NCBI GenBank assembly: GCA_023388515.1
Contig: JAEWGD010000033.1
Span: 62,001-126,000 of the forward strand
DNA length: 64,000 nt
Direction: 5' to 3'
From: Bacillota bacterium
GTDB taxonomy: Bacteria > Bacillota > Clostridia > Oscillospirales > Ruminococcaceae
In this document: piece by piece, positions 25,949 through 33,691 of the stretch
Position numbering within the stretch: the stretch's first letter is position 1
How the letters are laid out: each line of letters begins with the position of its first letter
Notes under the pieces: model-generated
The model's input: the letters and a program-made list of their open reading frames with translations, nothing else
What the model was told of the DNA's origin: nothing
The model's database searches: none
Translations under genes and position numbers: made by a program

Positions 25949-27220
25949 ATGCTTGATATTAGACTAATTAGAGAAAATCCAGATGAAGTTAAGGCGAAAC
26001 TTGCAACTAGAAACGCTAATTTTGATAGCTATGTTGATGAAATATTAGAAATTGATGCTGATAGAAGAAAAATTTCTACTGAGGCAGATACTTTAAAGGC
26101 TGAACAGAATAAGGTTTCAAAGCAAATACCTGTTATGAAGAAAAACGGTGAGGATACCACTGAAATTATGCAAGAAATGAAGGCTATTTCAGAAAAAATC
26201 AAGCAAGAGGATGTTAAAATCAACGAACTTGAGAAAAAGCAACAGTTTTTATTGCTTTCTGTTCCGAATGTTCCGTCTGATACAACGCCTATTGGTAGTG
26301 ATGATAGCGAAAATGTGGAGATTAGAAAGTTTGGCGAGCCTACTGAATTTGATTTTGAACCAGTTGCACACTGGGATTTGGGTAAAAGTTTAGGTATTTT
26401 AGACCCTGAAACAGCTGCAAAAGTCACTGGTGCAAGGTTTCATTTCTACAAAGGATTGGGGGCAAGGCTTGAAAGAGCGATTATCAACTACTTTTTGAAC
26501 ACTCACACTGAGAACGGATACACAGAAATTCTACCTCCCTTCATGGTTAACAGAGCATCAATGACGGGAACTGGACAGCTCCCAAAGTTTGAGGATGACG
26601 CATTTAAGCTTTCAAATGAGGATTATTTTCTAATCCCGACTGCTGAAGTGCCTGTTACAAATATGCATAGGGATGAAATTCTGTTTTCTGATTCACTTCC
26701 GATTAAATATTGTGCGTATTCTGCTTGCTTTAGAGCAGAGGCAGGCAGTGCTGGACGTGACCAAAGAGGGTTAATACGTCAGCATCAGTTTAATAAGGTT
26801 GAACTTGTGAAGTTTGCGACACCTGAAAATTCAGCTGAGGAGTTAGAAAGTCTTACAAAGGATGCTGAAAGAGTTTTACAAGGTTTGGGACTTCCATATA
26901 GAGTTGTTGCACTTTGCAGTGGTGATATTGGCTTTTCAAGTGCAAAAACGTATGATATTGAGGTTTGGATGCCATCTTATAATAGATATGTTGAGATTTC
27001 TAGCTGTTCAAACTTCTTAGATTATCAGGCAAGACGTGCTGGAATTCGCTATAAAAACAGCACTAAGGACAAGGCACAGTTTGTGCATACGCTGAATGGT
27101 TCGGGCGTTGCTATCGGTAGAACTGTTGCAGCAATCATGGAAAATTATCAGAATGCTGATGGAAGTATCACAGTTCCACAGGCTTTAGTTCCATATATGG
27201 GCATTGATATTATAAAGTAA
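25949..27220 (+). CDS. serS: Seryl-tRNA synthetase
   Basis: A 423-aa class II synthetase. N-terminal coiled-coil arm (~residues 30-105), motif 2 region YSACFRAEAGSAGRDQRGLIRQHQFNKVEL (key FRxE) and motif 3 GSGVAIGRTVAAIMEN. It is the last gene of the parAB transcript (16 bp after parB). No T-box leader is visible because there is no room for one. Confidence 0.98.
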   Translation: MLDIRLIRENPDEVKAKLATRNANFDSYVDEILEIDADRRKISTEADTLKAEQNKVSKQIPVMKKNGEDTTEIMQEMKAISEKIKQEDVKINELEKKQQFLLLSVPNVPSDTTPIGSDDSENVEIRKFGEPTEFDFEPVAHWDLGKSLGILDPETAAKVTGARFHFYKGLGARLERAIINYFLNTHTENGYTEILPPFMVNRASMTGTGQLPKFEDDAFKLSNEDYFLIPTAEVPVTNMHRDEILFSDSLPIKYCAYSACFRAEAGSAGRDQRGLIRQHQFNKVELVKFATPENSAEELESLTKDAERVLQGLGLPYRVVALCSGDIGFSSAKTYDIEVWMPSYNRYVEISSCSNFLDYQARRAGIRYKNSTKDKAQFVHTLNGSGVAIGRTVAAIMENYQNADGSITVPQALVPYMGIDIIK

Positions 27221-27249
27221 TTGCATCGCTTAAATGATTTTATAAATAA

Positions 27250-27284
27250 AAAGGATACCAATTCACTAGAAAAAGGTATCCTTT
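27250..27284 (+). terminator. serS terminator
   Basis: AAAGGATACC (27250-27259) and GGTATCCTTT (27275-27284), perfect 10-bp stem. T-rich tail is short. Confidence 0.75.
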
Positions 27285-27305
27285 AGCATTTTGGAGGCAT
27301 TTAAA

Positions 27306-28049
27306 ATGAATGAAGTTATAACAAATATAAGTGAAATATTTGATAAAAAGAGGGTTTACTTTTATGAATGTGACTATAAAAACCGTCTAAAACTTTCAGA
27401 AATACTGAAATTATCGGCAGAACTTGCAGGGCATGACTATACGAAAAAGGGGCTTTCTCATGAATTCTTATGGAAAAATGGCATGGTTTTTCTTGTATCT
27501 AGAGTCAGCTTTCACATATTTGAGTATCCGCAAAGTCAAACAGAGTTGATTAGTAGCACTTGGGAGAAGGGAAAAAAGGGTGCAATGTTCTTAAGAGGAT
27601 TTGAAATTAAGGGCGTTGACGGTCGTAAATACGTTGAAGGTACTGCTGGTTGGGTGCTTGTAAATCCTGAAACTTGGCATATAATTAAGCCAAAAAATTT
27701 TCCTTACGGAATGCCACAGATAACTGACAGGGAATGCATGGCTCTTGATATAGGCAAGATTTCTGGTGAAAACTTAACCCTTTACGGAAAAAGAGAGGTA
27801 CGTTTAAGCGATTTAGACGGAAACGGGCATGTCTATAATGGAAATTATGCAGATATAGCTATTGATGTAATTTCTCAACAACGATTTGAACAAGATGTTG
27901 AAAACTTTAGGATCAACTTTGTTAGTGAGGCAGTTTTAGGAGATACTATTGATATTTATGGAGATATTGAGGAAAATAAGGCGATTATGGTTGGAAAAAT
28001 ATGTGACAAGGTATGCTTTGAGTCAGAAATTATATTTAAGGCTAATTAA
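27306..28049 (+). CDS. Acyl-ACP thioesterase
   Basis: A 247-aa double hot-dog protein of the FatA/FatB-like family that hydrolyses acyl-ACP to free fatty acids. First domain: RVYFYECDYKNRLKLSEILKLSAE. Second domain: REVRLSDLDGNGHVYNGNYADIA, the typical 'D-D-NGHV-N--Y' motif with the active-site Asn/His. ATG 27306 follows GGAGG. It stands alone between serS and fba, so its role in membrane lipid adjustment is inferred only. Confidence 0.88.
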   Translation: MNEVITNISEIFDKKRVYFYECDYKNRLKLSEILKLSAELAGHDYTKKGLSHEFLWKNGMVFLVSRVSFHIFEYPQSQTELISSTWEKGKKGAMFLRGFEIKGVDGRKYVEGTAGWVLVNPETWHIIKPKNFPYGMPQITDRECMALDIGKISGENLTLYGKREVRLSDLDGNGHVYNGNYADIAIDVISQQRFEQDVENFRINFVSEAVLGDTIDIYGDIEENKAIMVGKICDKVCFESEIIFKAN

Positions 28050-28072
28050 TTGATATTTTTTCATCAAACTTA

Positions 28073-28101
28073 TTGCAATTTGTTTTAAAATGAGGTATAA
28101 T
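28073..28101 (+). promoter_or_regulatory. fba promoter
   Basis: TTGCAA (28073-28078), 17 bp, TATAAT (28096-28101). Transcript leader about 60 nt. Confidence 0.7.
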
Positions 28102-28165
28102 AATTTTAATAAGGGTTAGTGCCTTTTTGCAATAACACAAAAAATTAAATCTGGAGGACTAAAAT

Positions 28166-29029
28166 ATGTTGGTATCAGCAAAAGATATGCTTAACAAGGC
28201 AAGAGATGGTAAATATGCGGTAGGTCAGTTTAATATAAACAACCTTGAGTGGACAAAGGCTGTTTTGCTCACTGCTCAGGAGATGAATTCGCCTGTTATT
28301 TTGGGCGTTTCTGAGGGTGCGGGCAAGTATATGGCTGGCTATAAAACAGTAGTTGGCATGGTTAACGGTATGCTTGAGGAATTGAAAATCACTGTTCCTG
28401 TTGCACTTCACCTTGATCATGGCTCATTTGATGGTGCAAAGGATTGTATAGCTGCTGGATTTTCATCAGTTATGTTCGACGGCTCACATTACCCTATTGA
28501 AGAAAATATTGCTAAGACAACTGAATTAGTTAATATTTGCAATGAAAAGGGTTTATCACTTGAGGCAGAGGTTGGCTCAATCGGTGGCGAAGAGGACGGT
28601 GTTGTTGGAACTGGTGAGCAAGCTGACCCTGATGAATGTAAGGCTATTGCTGATTTGGGAGTAACAATGCTTGCTGCTGGAATTGGTAATATTCACGGTA
28701 AATATCCTGATAATTGGGCAGGGTTAAATTTTGATACTCTTGCTGCTATAAAGGCAAAAACTGGCGATATGCCGTTGGTTCTTCATGGTGGAACAGGAAT
28801 TTCTGAAGAAATGATTAAGAAAGCAATTTCACTAGGCGTTGCTAAAATCAATGTAAATACAGAGTGCCAATGGGCGTTCCAACTTGCTACAAGAAAATAT
28901 ATCGAAGATGGCAAGGATTTAGTTGGTAAGGGGTTTGACCCAAGAAAACTTCTCGGACCTGGATTTGAGGCGATTAAGGTTTCTGTTAAGGAAAAAATGG
29001 AGCTATTTGGTTCTGTTAACAAGGCTTAA
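28166..29029 (+). CDS. fba: Class II fructose-1,6-bisphosphate aldolase
   Basis: A 287-aa zinc aldolase of glycolysis. Zinc and catalytic motifs: ALHLDHGSFDGAKDCI, EAEVGSIGGEEDG, AAGIGNIHGKY, LHGGTGISEEMIKKAI and GVAKINVNTECQ. RBS GGAGG. Length agrees with the short bacterial class II form; tagatose-bisphosphate aldolase is a related alternative. It is monocistronic between a good promoter and a strong terminator, as expected for a highly expressed glycolytic gene. Confidence 0.95.
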   Translation: MLVSAKDMLNKARDGKYAVGQFNINNLEWTKAVLLTAQEMNSPVILGVSEGAGKYMAGYKTVVGMVNGMLEELKITVPVALHLDHGSFDGAKDCIAAGFSSVMFDGSHYPIEENIAKTTELVNICNEKGLSLEAEVGSIGGEEDGVVGTGEQADPDECKAIADLGVTMLAAGIGNIHGKYPDNWAGLNFDTLAAIKAKTGDMPLVLHGGTGISEEMIKKAISLGVAKINVNTECQWAFQLATRKYIEDGKDLVGKGFDPRKLLGPGFEAIKVSVKEKMELFGSVNKA

Positions 29030-29046
29030 TTAGATAAACTTATATG

Positions 29047-29082
29047 AAAATGCGAATGTAGATTGCTACATTCGCATTTTTT
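29047..29082 (+). terminator. fba terminator
   Basis: Perfect 15-bp stem AAAATGCGAATGTAG / CTACATTCGCATTTT (29047-29061, 29066-29080) with ATTG loop and T tract. Confidence 0.9.
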
Positions 29083-29281
29083 ATTTATAATTAAAAAATA
29101 TACAAAAACTGCAATAATTATAATTTATAAAAGCTATTAAAAAATATATATCTACGAGAAGTTATAAAATATAAAAAATCTTATTTCAATCACAAAAATC
29201 ACATCATGAGAACATTTAAAATTCACATAGAAATTGTATCATGTTTCAAGATATTAAAAAGGAAAAGTGAGGACAATAATT

Positions 29282-31165
29282 ATGAGAATAAAGAAAACAG
29301 TTGCGTTTATTACAGCTTTATTATTCGTTTTTTCATTTACGGCATGTAATAATTCTTATAAAAAAAACACGTCAAGCAGTACAAATCTAGCAAATATTGA
29401 GTCTGGTTCAACATCAGCTATGGGAGGATATGCAGACAAGCTTTTTGGCGATGAGGTTATGAAAATTAACATTATTGTTGATGAAAATGAGTGGCAAAAT
29501 ATGCTTGATAATGCTAAAGCAGAGGAATATATTAGTGTAAATGTTGATGTGAATGGTGAAATTTATGAAAATGTTGGTATTAGGGTTAAGGGAAATTCTA
29601 GCCTTAATATGATAGCAAATGACGATACAGATAGGTACAGTTTTAAAATTAAATTTGATAAGTATGTTGATAATCAGACTTGTCAAGGGCTCGATAAACT
29701 GGTGCTTAACAACGTAATATCGGATAACACATATATGAAAGATTATCTTGCATTTCAGCTTATGAATTTTATGGATGTCGATGGGGCGTTGTATAATTAT
29801 TCATATACCATGATTAACGGTGAATATAGTGGACTGTATATTGCTCTTGAATCGTATGAAAATAGCTTTGCACAACGTGTTTACGGCGATGACGATAACG
29901 TTAATATGTATAATGTAAAAGTGGAAAACATGGGTGGCAATGCAGGAGATATGCCGAATGCGGGGAACGGAAATATGCAAACTCCACCCGATATGCCGAA
30001 TGCGGAGAGTGGAAATATGCAAACCCCACCCGATATGCCAAATATGGAAAACGGTGATATACCGATAAATTCAAAAGGGAAATTTAGTGATGTTTTCCCA
30101 GACGGGTTCGATTTTGATGATTTTTATGAAGCTACTCAGTCTGAAGATTTTGATTTTGAAGCCTACCTTACCGAACATAATCTTTCGCTAGAGGATTTTA
30201 ATTTTTCGGAGGATATAACATCTGAAGAAATAATGGATTTTATAGAAAAAATTCAGTCGAATGATTTTTCAAAAATAGGTGGTGGAATGGGAGGCGGAAT
30301 GGGTGCTGGGGACACTGGTGGCTCGCTAAAATATACAAGCGATAGCATTTCAGATTATTCGTCTATATTTGACAATGCGGTGTTCAAGCATACGACTGAG
30401 GAGGATGAACAAAAAGTTATTACTGCTTTGAAAAAATTATCTGAGGGCGAAGATTTAGAAGAATATTTTGATGTTGATAAAATTTTACGCTATCTTGCTG
30501 TTCATACAGTGCTTTCAAACTTTGATAGTTACAGTTCAACTATGGCACAGAATTATTATGTTTGTGAAACAGATGGCGTAATTTCGGTACTTCCATGGGA
30601 TTATAATCTTTCATTTGGGGCATTTCAGGCAAACGCTTCTGACGCAGTGAATTTCCCAATAGATACCCCAGTTTATGGTGTAGAAATGGAGGATCGACCA
30701 CTTATTTCAGGCTTGCTTGCTGTTGAGGAATATAGTGAAAAATATCATGAGTATCTTCAAGAAATTGTTGATGATTATTTCAATAGTGGTTATTTTGAGA
30801 GTCTTGTTAATGAAATTGATCAAAAGATAAGTGGTTATGTTGAAACAGACCCTACAAAATTCTGTACCTTTGAAGAATATAAGACTGGCATAGAAACTGT
30901 TAAGCAGTTTGGAAAGCTACGAGCAGAAAGCATAGCAGGACAGCTTGCTGGAACAATTCCATCAACAACAGATGGGCAGAAAAAAGACAGCTCATTATTA
31001 GTAAATTGCGATGATATAAATATTTCAGATATGGGCTCACAAAATGGTGAAAAAGGTGGAGGATTTGGCGGATATGGAAATATGCCGAACGCAGATGGTA
31101 TGCCAACAAGACCTAATTTTAATGGTAATGATGGAAAAACACCATCAACCTCCACATCAGAGTAA
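29282..31165 (+). CDS. CotH-family kinase-like lipoprotein
   Basis: A 627-aa lipoprotein (signal peptide, lipobox FTAC, Cys22) with a CotH domain. Visible features include VNVDVNGEIYENVGIRVKGN, YSFKIKFDKY, GLDKLVLNN, INGEYSGLYIALESY and LPWDYNLSFGAF. CotH proteins are atypical protein kinases in spore coats, and related extracellular forms occur in cellulolytic Clostridia. Residues ~223-255 are a tandem 14-aa Asn/Met/Pro repeat, and Gly/Met-rich runs follow (GGGMGGGMGAG and C-terminus). The ATG at 29282 follows GAGGA. The partner substrate is unknown. Confidence 0.88.
   Translation: MRIKKTVAFITALLFVFSFTACNNSYKKNTSSSTNLANIESGSTSAMGGYADKLFGDEVMKINIIVDENEWQNMLDNAKAEEYISVNVDVNGEIYENVGIRVKGNSSLNMIANDDTDRYSFKIKFDKYVDNQTCQGLDKLVLNNVISDNTYMKDYLAFQLMNFMDVDGALYNYSYTMINGEYSGLYIALESYENSFAQRVYGDDDNVNMYNVKVENMGGNAGDMPNAGNGNMQTPPDMPNAESGNMQTPPDMPNMENGDIPINSKGKFSDVFPDGFDFDDFYEATQSEDFDFEAYLTEHNLSLEDFNFSEDITSEEIMDFIEKIQSNDFSKIGGGMGGGMGAGDTGGSLKYTSDSISDYSSIFDNAVFKHTTEEDEQKVITALKKLSEGEDLEEYFDVDKILRYLAVHTVLSNFDSYSSTMAQNYYVCETDGVISVLPWDYNLSFGAFQANASDAVNFPIDTPVYGVEMEDRPLISGLLAVEEYSEKYHEYLQEIVDDYFNSGYFESLVNEIDQKISGYVETDPTKFCTFEEYKTGIETVKQFGKLRAESIAGQLAGTIPSTTDGQKKDSSLLVNCDDINISDMGSQNGEKGGGFGGYGNMPNADGMPTRPNFNGNDGKTPSTSTSE
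29948..30055 (+). repeat. 42-bp tandem repeat inside the CotH gene
   Basis: Two nearly identical 42-bp units (29948-29989, 29990-30031) and a decayed third, encoding DMPNAxxGNMQTPP. Such in-frame units can vary in number by slippage. Confidence 0.85.
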
Positions 31166-31172
31166 GTTAGAG

Positions 31173-31409
31173 TTATGATTTAGACCAAAATTCAGTTTTG
31201 CTATTATTAAACGCAATTTCAATATTTTTCACGCTAAAAAAGCGTTTAAGTTCCTCATAAAGCTGTGGTGGAATATCAGCCTCCTTAAGCGTTTCAATCC
31301 AAAATGCTTGCCCACCACAGGCATCTCTAAGATGTATTTTCACCTGTAAGCTTTTCTCCTCAAGTAGACTATTCAGTTCAATAAGTTCCTGATAAGTAAT
31401 GGTTTTCAT
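31173..31409 (-). CDS. Small RDAC-motif protein
   Basis: A 78-aa protein with HLRDACGGQAFWIE (residues ~26-39) and a C-terminal FxVKxIxIxFxxxxxxF pattern. Small clostridial proteins named for an RDAC motif look like this; no function is known. The start is ATG 31409 with AGGAGGG just upstream; a longer frame to 31454 runs through the RBS and promoter and is rejected. Its 3' end is 8 bp from the convergent CotH gene. Confidence 0.75.
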   Translation of the reverse strand: MKTITYQELIELNSLLEEKSLQVKIHLRDACGGQAFWIETLKEADIPPQLYEELKRFFSVKNIEIAFNNSKTEFWSKS

Positions 31410-31434
31410 ATGCACCCTCCTTATTTTTATAATT

Positions 31435-31463
31435 ATTATACCAGTTTTGAGCAATTATATCAA
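31435..31463 (-). promoter_or_regulatory. Promoter of the RDAC gene
   Basis: Minus strand TTGATA (31463-31458), 17 bp, TATAAT (31440-31435). Divergent from the amidohydrolase promoter, their -35 elements only 6 bp apart. Confidence 0.65.
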
Positions 31464-31469
31464 TGAGTA

Positions 31470-31498
31470 TTGAAATTTTAAGACAAGTATGATAAAAT
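31470..31498 (+). promoter_or_regulatory. Promoter of the amidohydrolase gene
   Basis: TTGAAA (31470-31475), 17 bp, TAAAAT (31493-31498), 24 bp before the ATG. Confidence 0.6.
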
Positions 31499-31522
31499 AA
31501 TAACATAAGGATTGGTGATAAA

Positions 31523-32353
31523 ATGATTATAGATTTTCATGTTCATGCTTTCGCTGATAAGATAGCAGAGAGAGCAATGGAACAGCTTACAAAGACATTA
31601 TCAGAGGCAACAGAGCATTTGACGCAAGCGGCTGATGATTTGCCTTGCACAAATGGTACGATAGCAGATTTGATTGACAAAATGGATAATTATTCAATAG
31701 ATAAGGGTGTGCTATTGCCGATAGCTACAAAGCCATCACAGCAGACGATTGTCAACGATTGGGCAAAGGATTCAGCGTCGGAAAGAATAATTCCATTCGG
31801 TAGCGTTCACCCTGACGCAGAAGACGCAATTTATGAGTTGGAGCGTATAAAATCAATGGGGCTTTATGGAGTTAAACTTCACCCCGATTATCAGGGCTTT
31901 TTTGTAGATGAGGAGCGTTTATTTCCCATTTATGAAAAGTGCATAGAGTTAGATTTACCTATTCTTTTTCATGCAGGATTCGACCCGATTTCACCGAATG
32001 TTGTACACGCTATGCCTGACGCATTTGCTAGGATTTTAGATAGATTGCCTGATATAACAATGATTTTAGCACATTTTGGTGGAATGTTGGAATGGGATTT
32101 GGTTGAGGAACACCTCATTGGCAGAGAGGGGAATTTATACTTCGATATATCAACGGTGACAGGCTATTTAAGCGATGAGCAAGCAGAAAGAATGATTAAA
32201 AAGCATGGTGCAGACCGAATACTTTTTGCGAGTGATATGCCTTGGGATTCTCCACAGAACATAATATCTCTTGTTGAAAGATTAGATTTATCAAATGAGG
32301 ATAGGGAAAAGATATTGCATAAGAACGCTGAAAAGCTTTTGAAATTAGGATAA
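31523..32353 (+). CDS. Amidohydrolase-family metal-dependent hydrolase
   Basis: A 276-aa amidohydrolase_2 TIM-barrel protein: N-terminal IIDFHVHAF (metal HxH), GVKLHPDYQG, LPILFHAGFD, TMILAHFGGM and C-terminal FASDMPWDSP. These are the metal and catalytic positions of the family, which includes decarboxylases and lactonases. The substrate cannot be read from sequence, and the neighbours give no pathway. Confidence 0.85.
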   Translation: MIIDFHVHAFADKIAERAMEQLTKTLSEATEHLTQAADDLPCTNGTIADLIDKMDNYSIDKGVLLPIATKPSQQTIVNDWAKDSASERIIPFGSVHPDAEDAIYELERIKSMGLYGVKLHPDYQGFFVDEERLFPIYEKCIELDLPILFHAGFDPISPNVVHAMPDAFARILDRLPDITMILAHFGGMLEWDLVEEHLIGREGNLYFDISTVTGYLSDEQAERMIKKHGADRILFASDMPWDSPQNIISLVERLDLSNEDREKILHKNAEKLLKLG

Positions 32354-32388
32354 TGATATACTTTTAATAAAAAAGTTTGAATATACTA

Positions 32389-32416
32389 TTGATTTTTTAG
32401 AAAAGTGTGTTAGAAT
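32389..32416 (+). promoter_or_regulatory. Possible ferredoxin promoter
   Basis: TTGATT (32389-32394), 16 bp, TAGAAT (32411-32416), about 55 bp before the ATG. Confidence 0.45.
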
Positions 32417-32469
32417 AAGTATTGGATAGATATTATATCTAACCCTAAAACATATGGAGGTGTATAAAT

Positions 32470-32640
32470 ATGGCATATAAGATTAATGATGATTGCATTA
32501 ACTGTGGTGCTTGTGAAAGCGAATGTCCAGTAAATGCTATTACTGCTGGCGATGACAAATATGTAATTGATGCTACAACTTGCATTGACTGTGGTGCTTG
32601 TGCTGATGTTTGCCCAGTTTCAGCTCCTGTTGCTGAATAG
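32470..32640 (+). CDS. 2[4Fe-4S] ferredoxin
   Basis: A 56-aa clostridial ferredoxin: Cys9, 12, 15, 19 (CINCGACESECP) and Cys38, 41, 44, 48 (CIDCGACADVCP) form two clusters. It is the low-potential electron carrier of anaerobic metabolism. RBS GGAGG ~12 nt upstream. It is short and easily missed; the antisense frame over it (32445-32741) is spurious. Confidence 0.97.
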   Translation: MAYKINDDCINCGACESECPVNAITAGDDKYVIDATTCIDCGACADVCPVSAPVAE

Positions 32641-32649
32641 TGGTACTTT

Positions 32650-32688
32650 AAAATGCCTCTAAGTGCTTTGCTTGGAGGCGTTTTCTTT
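32650..32688 (+). terminator. Ferredoxin terminator
   Basis: 14-bp stem with two G-U pairs: AAAATGCCTCTAAG (32650-32663) and CTTGGAGGCGTTTT (32671-32684), followed by CTTTG. Confidence 0.75.
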
Positions 32689-32950
32689 GTGCTTTCATAA
32701 AAAAATAAGGTTGCATTATTCCATAAAAAAACCTCTTGCAAAAGCTCTTGAAAAATGTTATATTATATAGAGATTAAGAGGAGTCTATTTGTTATTTTGC
32801 CCATGAAGTATATTTTTCCATATGAACTATACTGGAGAAATTAGGTTTCTAGTGCAAATTTTCAAGTAGTGAAATTTTAAAAATTATTATGGATTAAATA
32901 AAATTTGTAATACAAATCAAATTATGACAGATTAACATGGAGGATTGAAA
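32685..32950 (+). promoter_or_regulatory. Promoter and long leader before a lipoprotein
   Basis: TTGCAA (32736-32741), 17 bp, TATATT (32759-32764) gives a leader of about 180 nt before the next ATG. The leader has a weak AGTATA / TATACT hairpin (~32807-32831) but no riboswitch I recognise. No gene is seen in this gap. Confidence 0.5.
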
Positions 32951-33589
32951 ATGGGAATGATAAAAAGGGTGGTTATTATCACTATTGCTACTGCATTATT
33001 TACTGCACCACTTACTGGCTGTTCTAAGGATGATGAAGGAATGTCCAGACTTCAGCCAACGAACTCAAGTAAAAGTGAGGGGCAACAAGAAGATAAAAAT
33101 AATGGGAACAGCAAAGATAATAGTAGTAAGGCTGAAGAAACAGCATTACCAGGAGAAGATATTACAGTAGTGATAGGCGAATCTATTGTATATAAGGATG
33201 AAGTTACCATAAGTCTTGATAGAGTTCATGAATTGGGAAGTGAAGAAGATGGTACGGGTTATTTTGGTTTTGTGTTTACGATTCAAAACAATTCAGATAA
33301 GCATTTAGATGTAAGTTCTATTTCTAATTTCGCATTGTATAATAAGAGTGTGCATTTAAAAGACGCATTTTTTAGCAGCCGTGCTTTAATAACTGCGATA
33401 AAGTCGATTACTGATGTTCCAGTGCTAGCGAATACAGTTCCGTCCAATAGTACTATAACTGGTTACATCTATGCTGAAGCACCTTTAGACTATACAGAGA
33501 TGAGAATCAGCTACTATCCAAACAAGGAAGAGTCGGGCGATACAACAACATTTACTTTTAGAAAAACTGATGTTACGCCTGTTGGATAA
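32951..33589 (+). CDS. Lipoprotein with DUF4352-like domain
   Basis: A 212-aa lipoprotein (lipobox LTGC, Cys24), a Ser/Lys/Asn-rich linker, then an immunoglobulin-like beta domain: VTISLDRVHELGSEEDGTGYFGFVFTIQNNSDKHLDV, resembling DUF4352/DUF5067 extracellular domains. Start at ATG 32951 with GGAGG 7 nt upstream. Anchored outside; function unknown. Confidence 0.75.
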   Translation: MGMIKRVVIITIATALFTAPLTGCSKDDEGMSRLQPTNSSKSEGQQEDKNNGNSKDNSSKAEETALPGEDITVVIGESIVYKDEVTISLDRVHELGSEEDGTGYFGFVFTIQNNSDKHLDVSSISNFALYNKSVHLKDAFFSSRALITAIKSITDVPVLANTVPSNSTITGYIYAEAPLDYTEMRISYYPNKEESGDTTTFTFRKTDVTPVG

Positions 33590-33640
33590 ATAACTTAATA
33601 TATGGCTTTTAGAATTGTATTATTACAACTCTCTAATATG

Positions 33641-33684
33641 AAAACAGCTCCTCAGAGGTATATACCATTGAGGAGCTGTTTTGT
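33641..33684. terminator. Bidirectional terminator
   Basis: Perfect 14-bp stem AAAACAGCTCCTCA / TGAGGAGCTGTTTT (33641-33654, 33669-33682), with A/T tracts on both sides. It serves the convergent lipoprotein (+) and glycosyltransferase (-) genes. Confidence 0.85.
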
Positions 33685-33691
33685 ATTTAGT

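Noticed and set aside
31410..31454. Upstream extension of the RDAC protein
   Set aside because: It would contain the RBS and the -10 element; the ATG at 31409 is well placed.
32445..32741. 98-aa minus-strand frame
   Set aside because: Lies over the ferredoxin gene, which has eight cluster Cys residues and an RBS.
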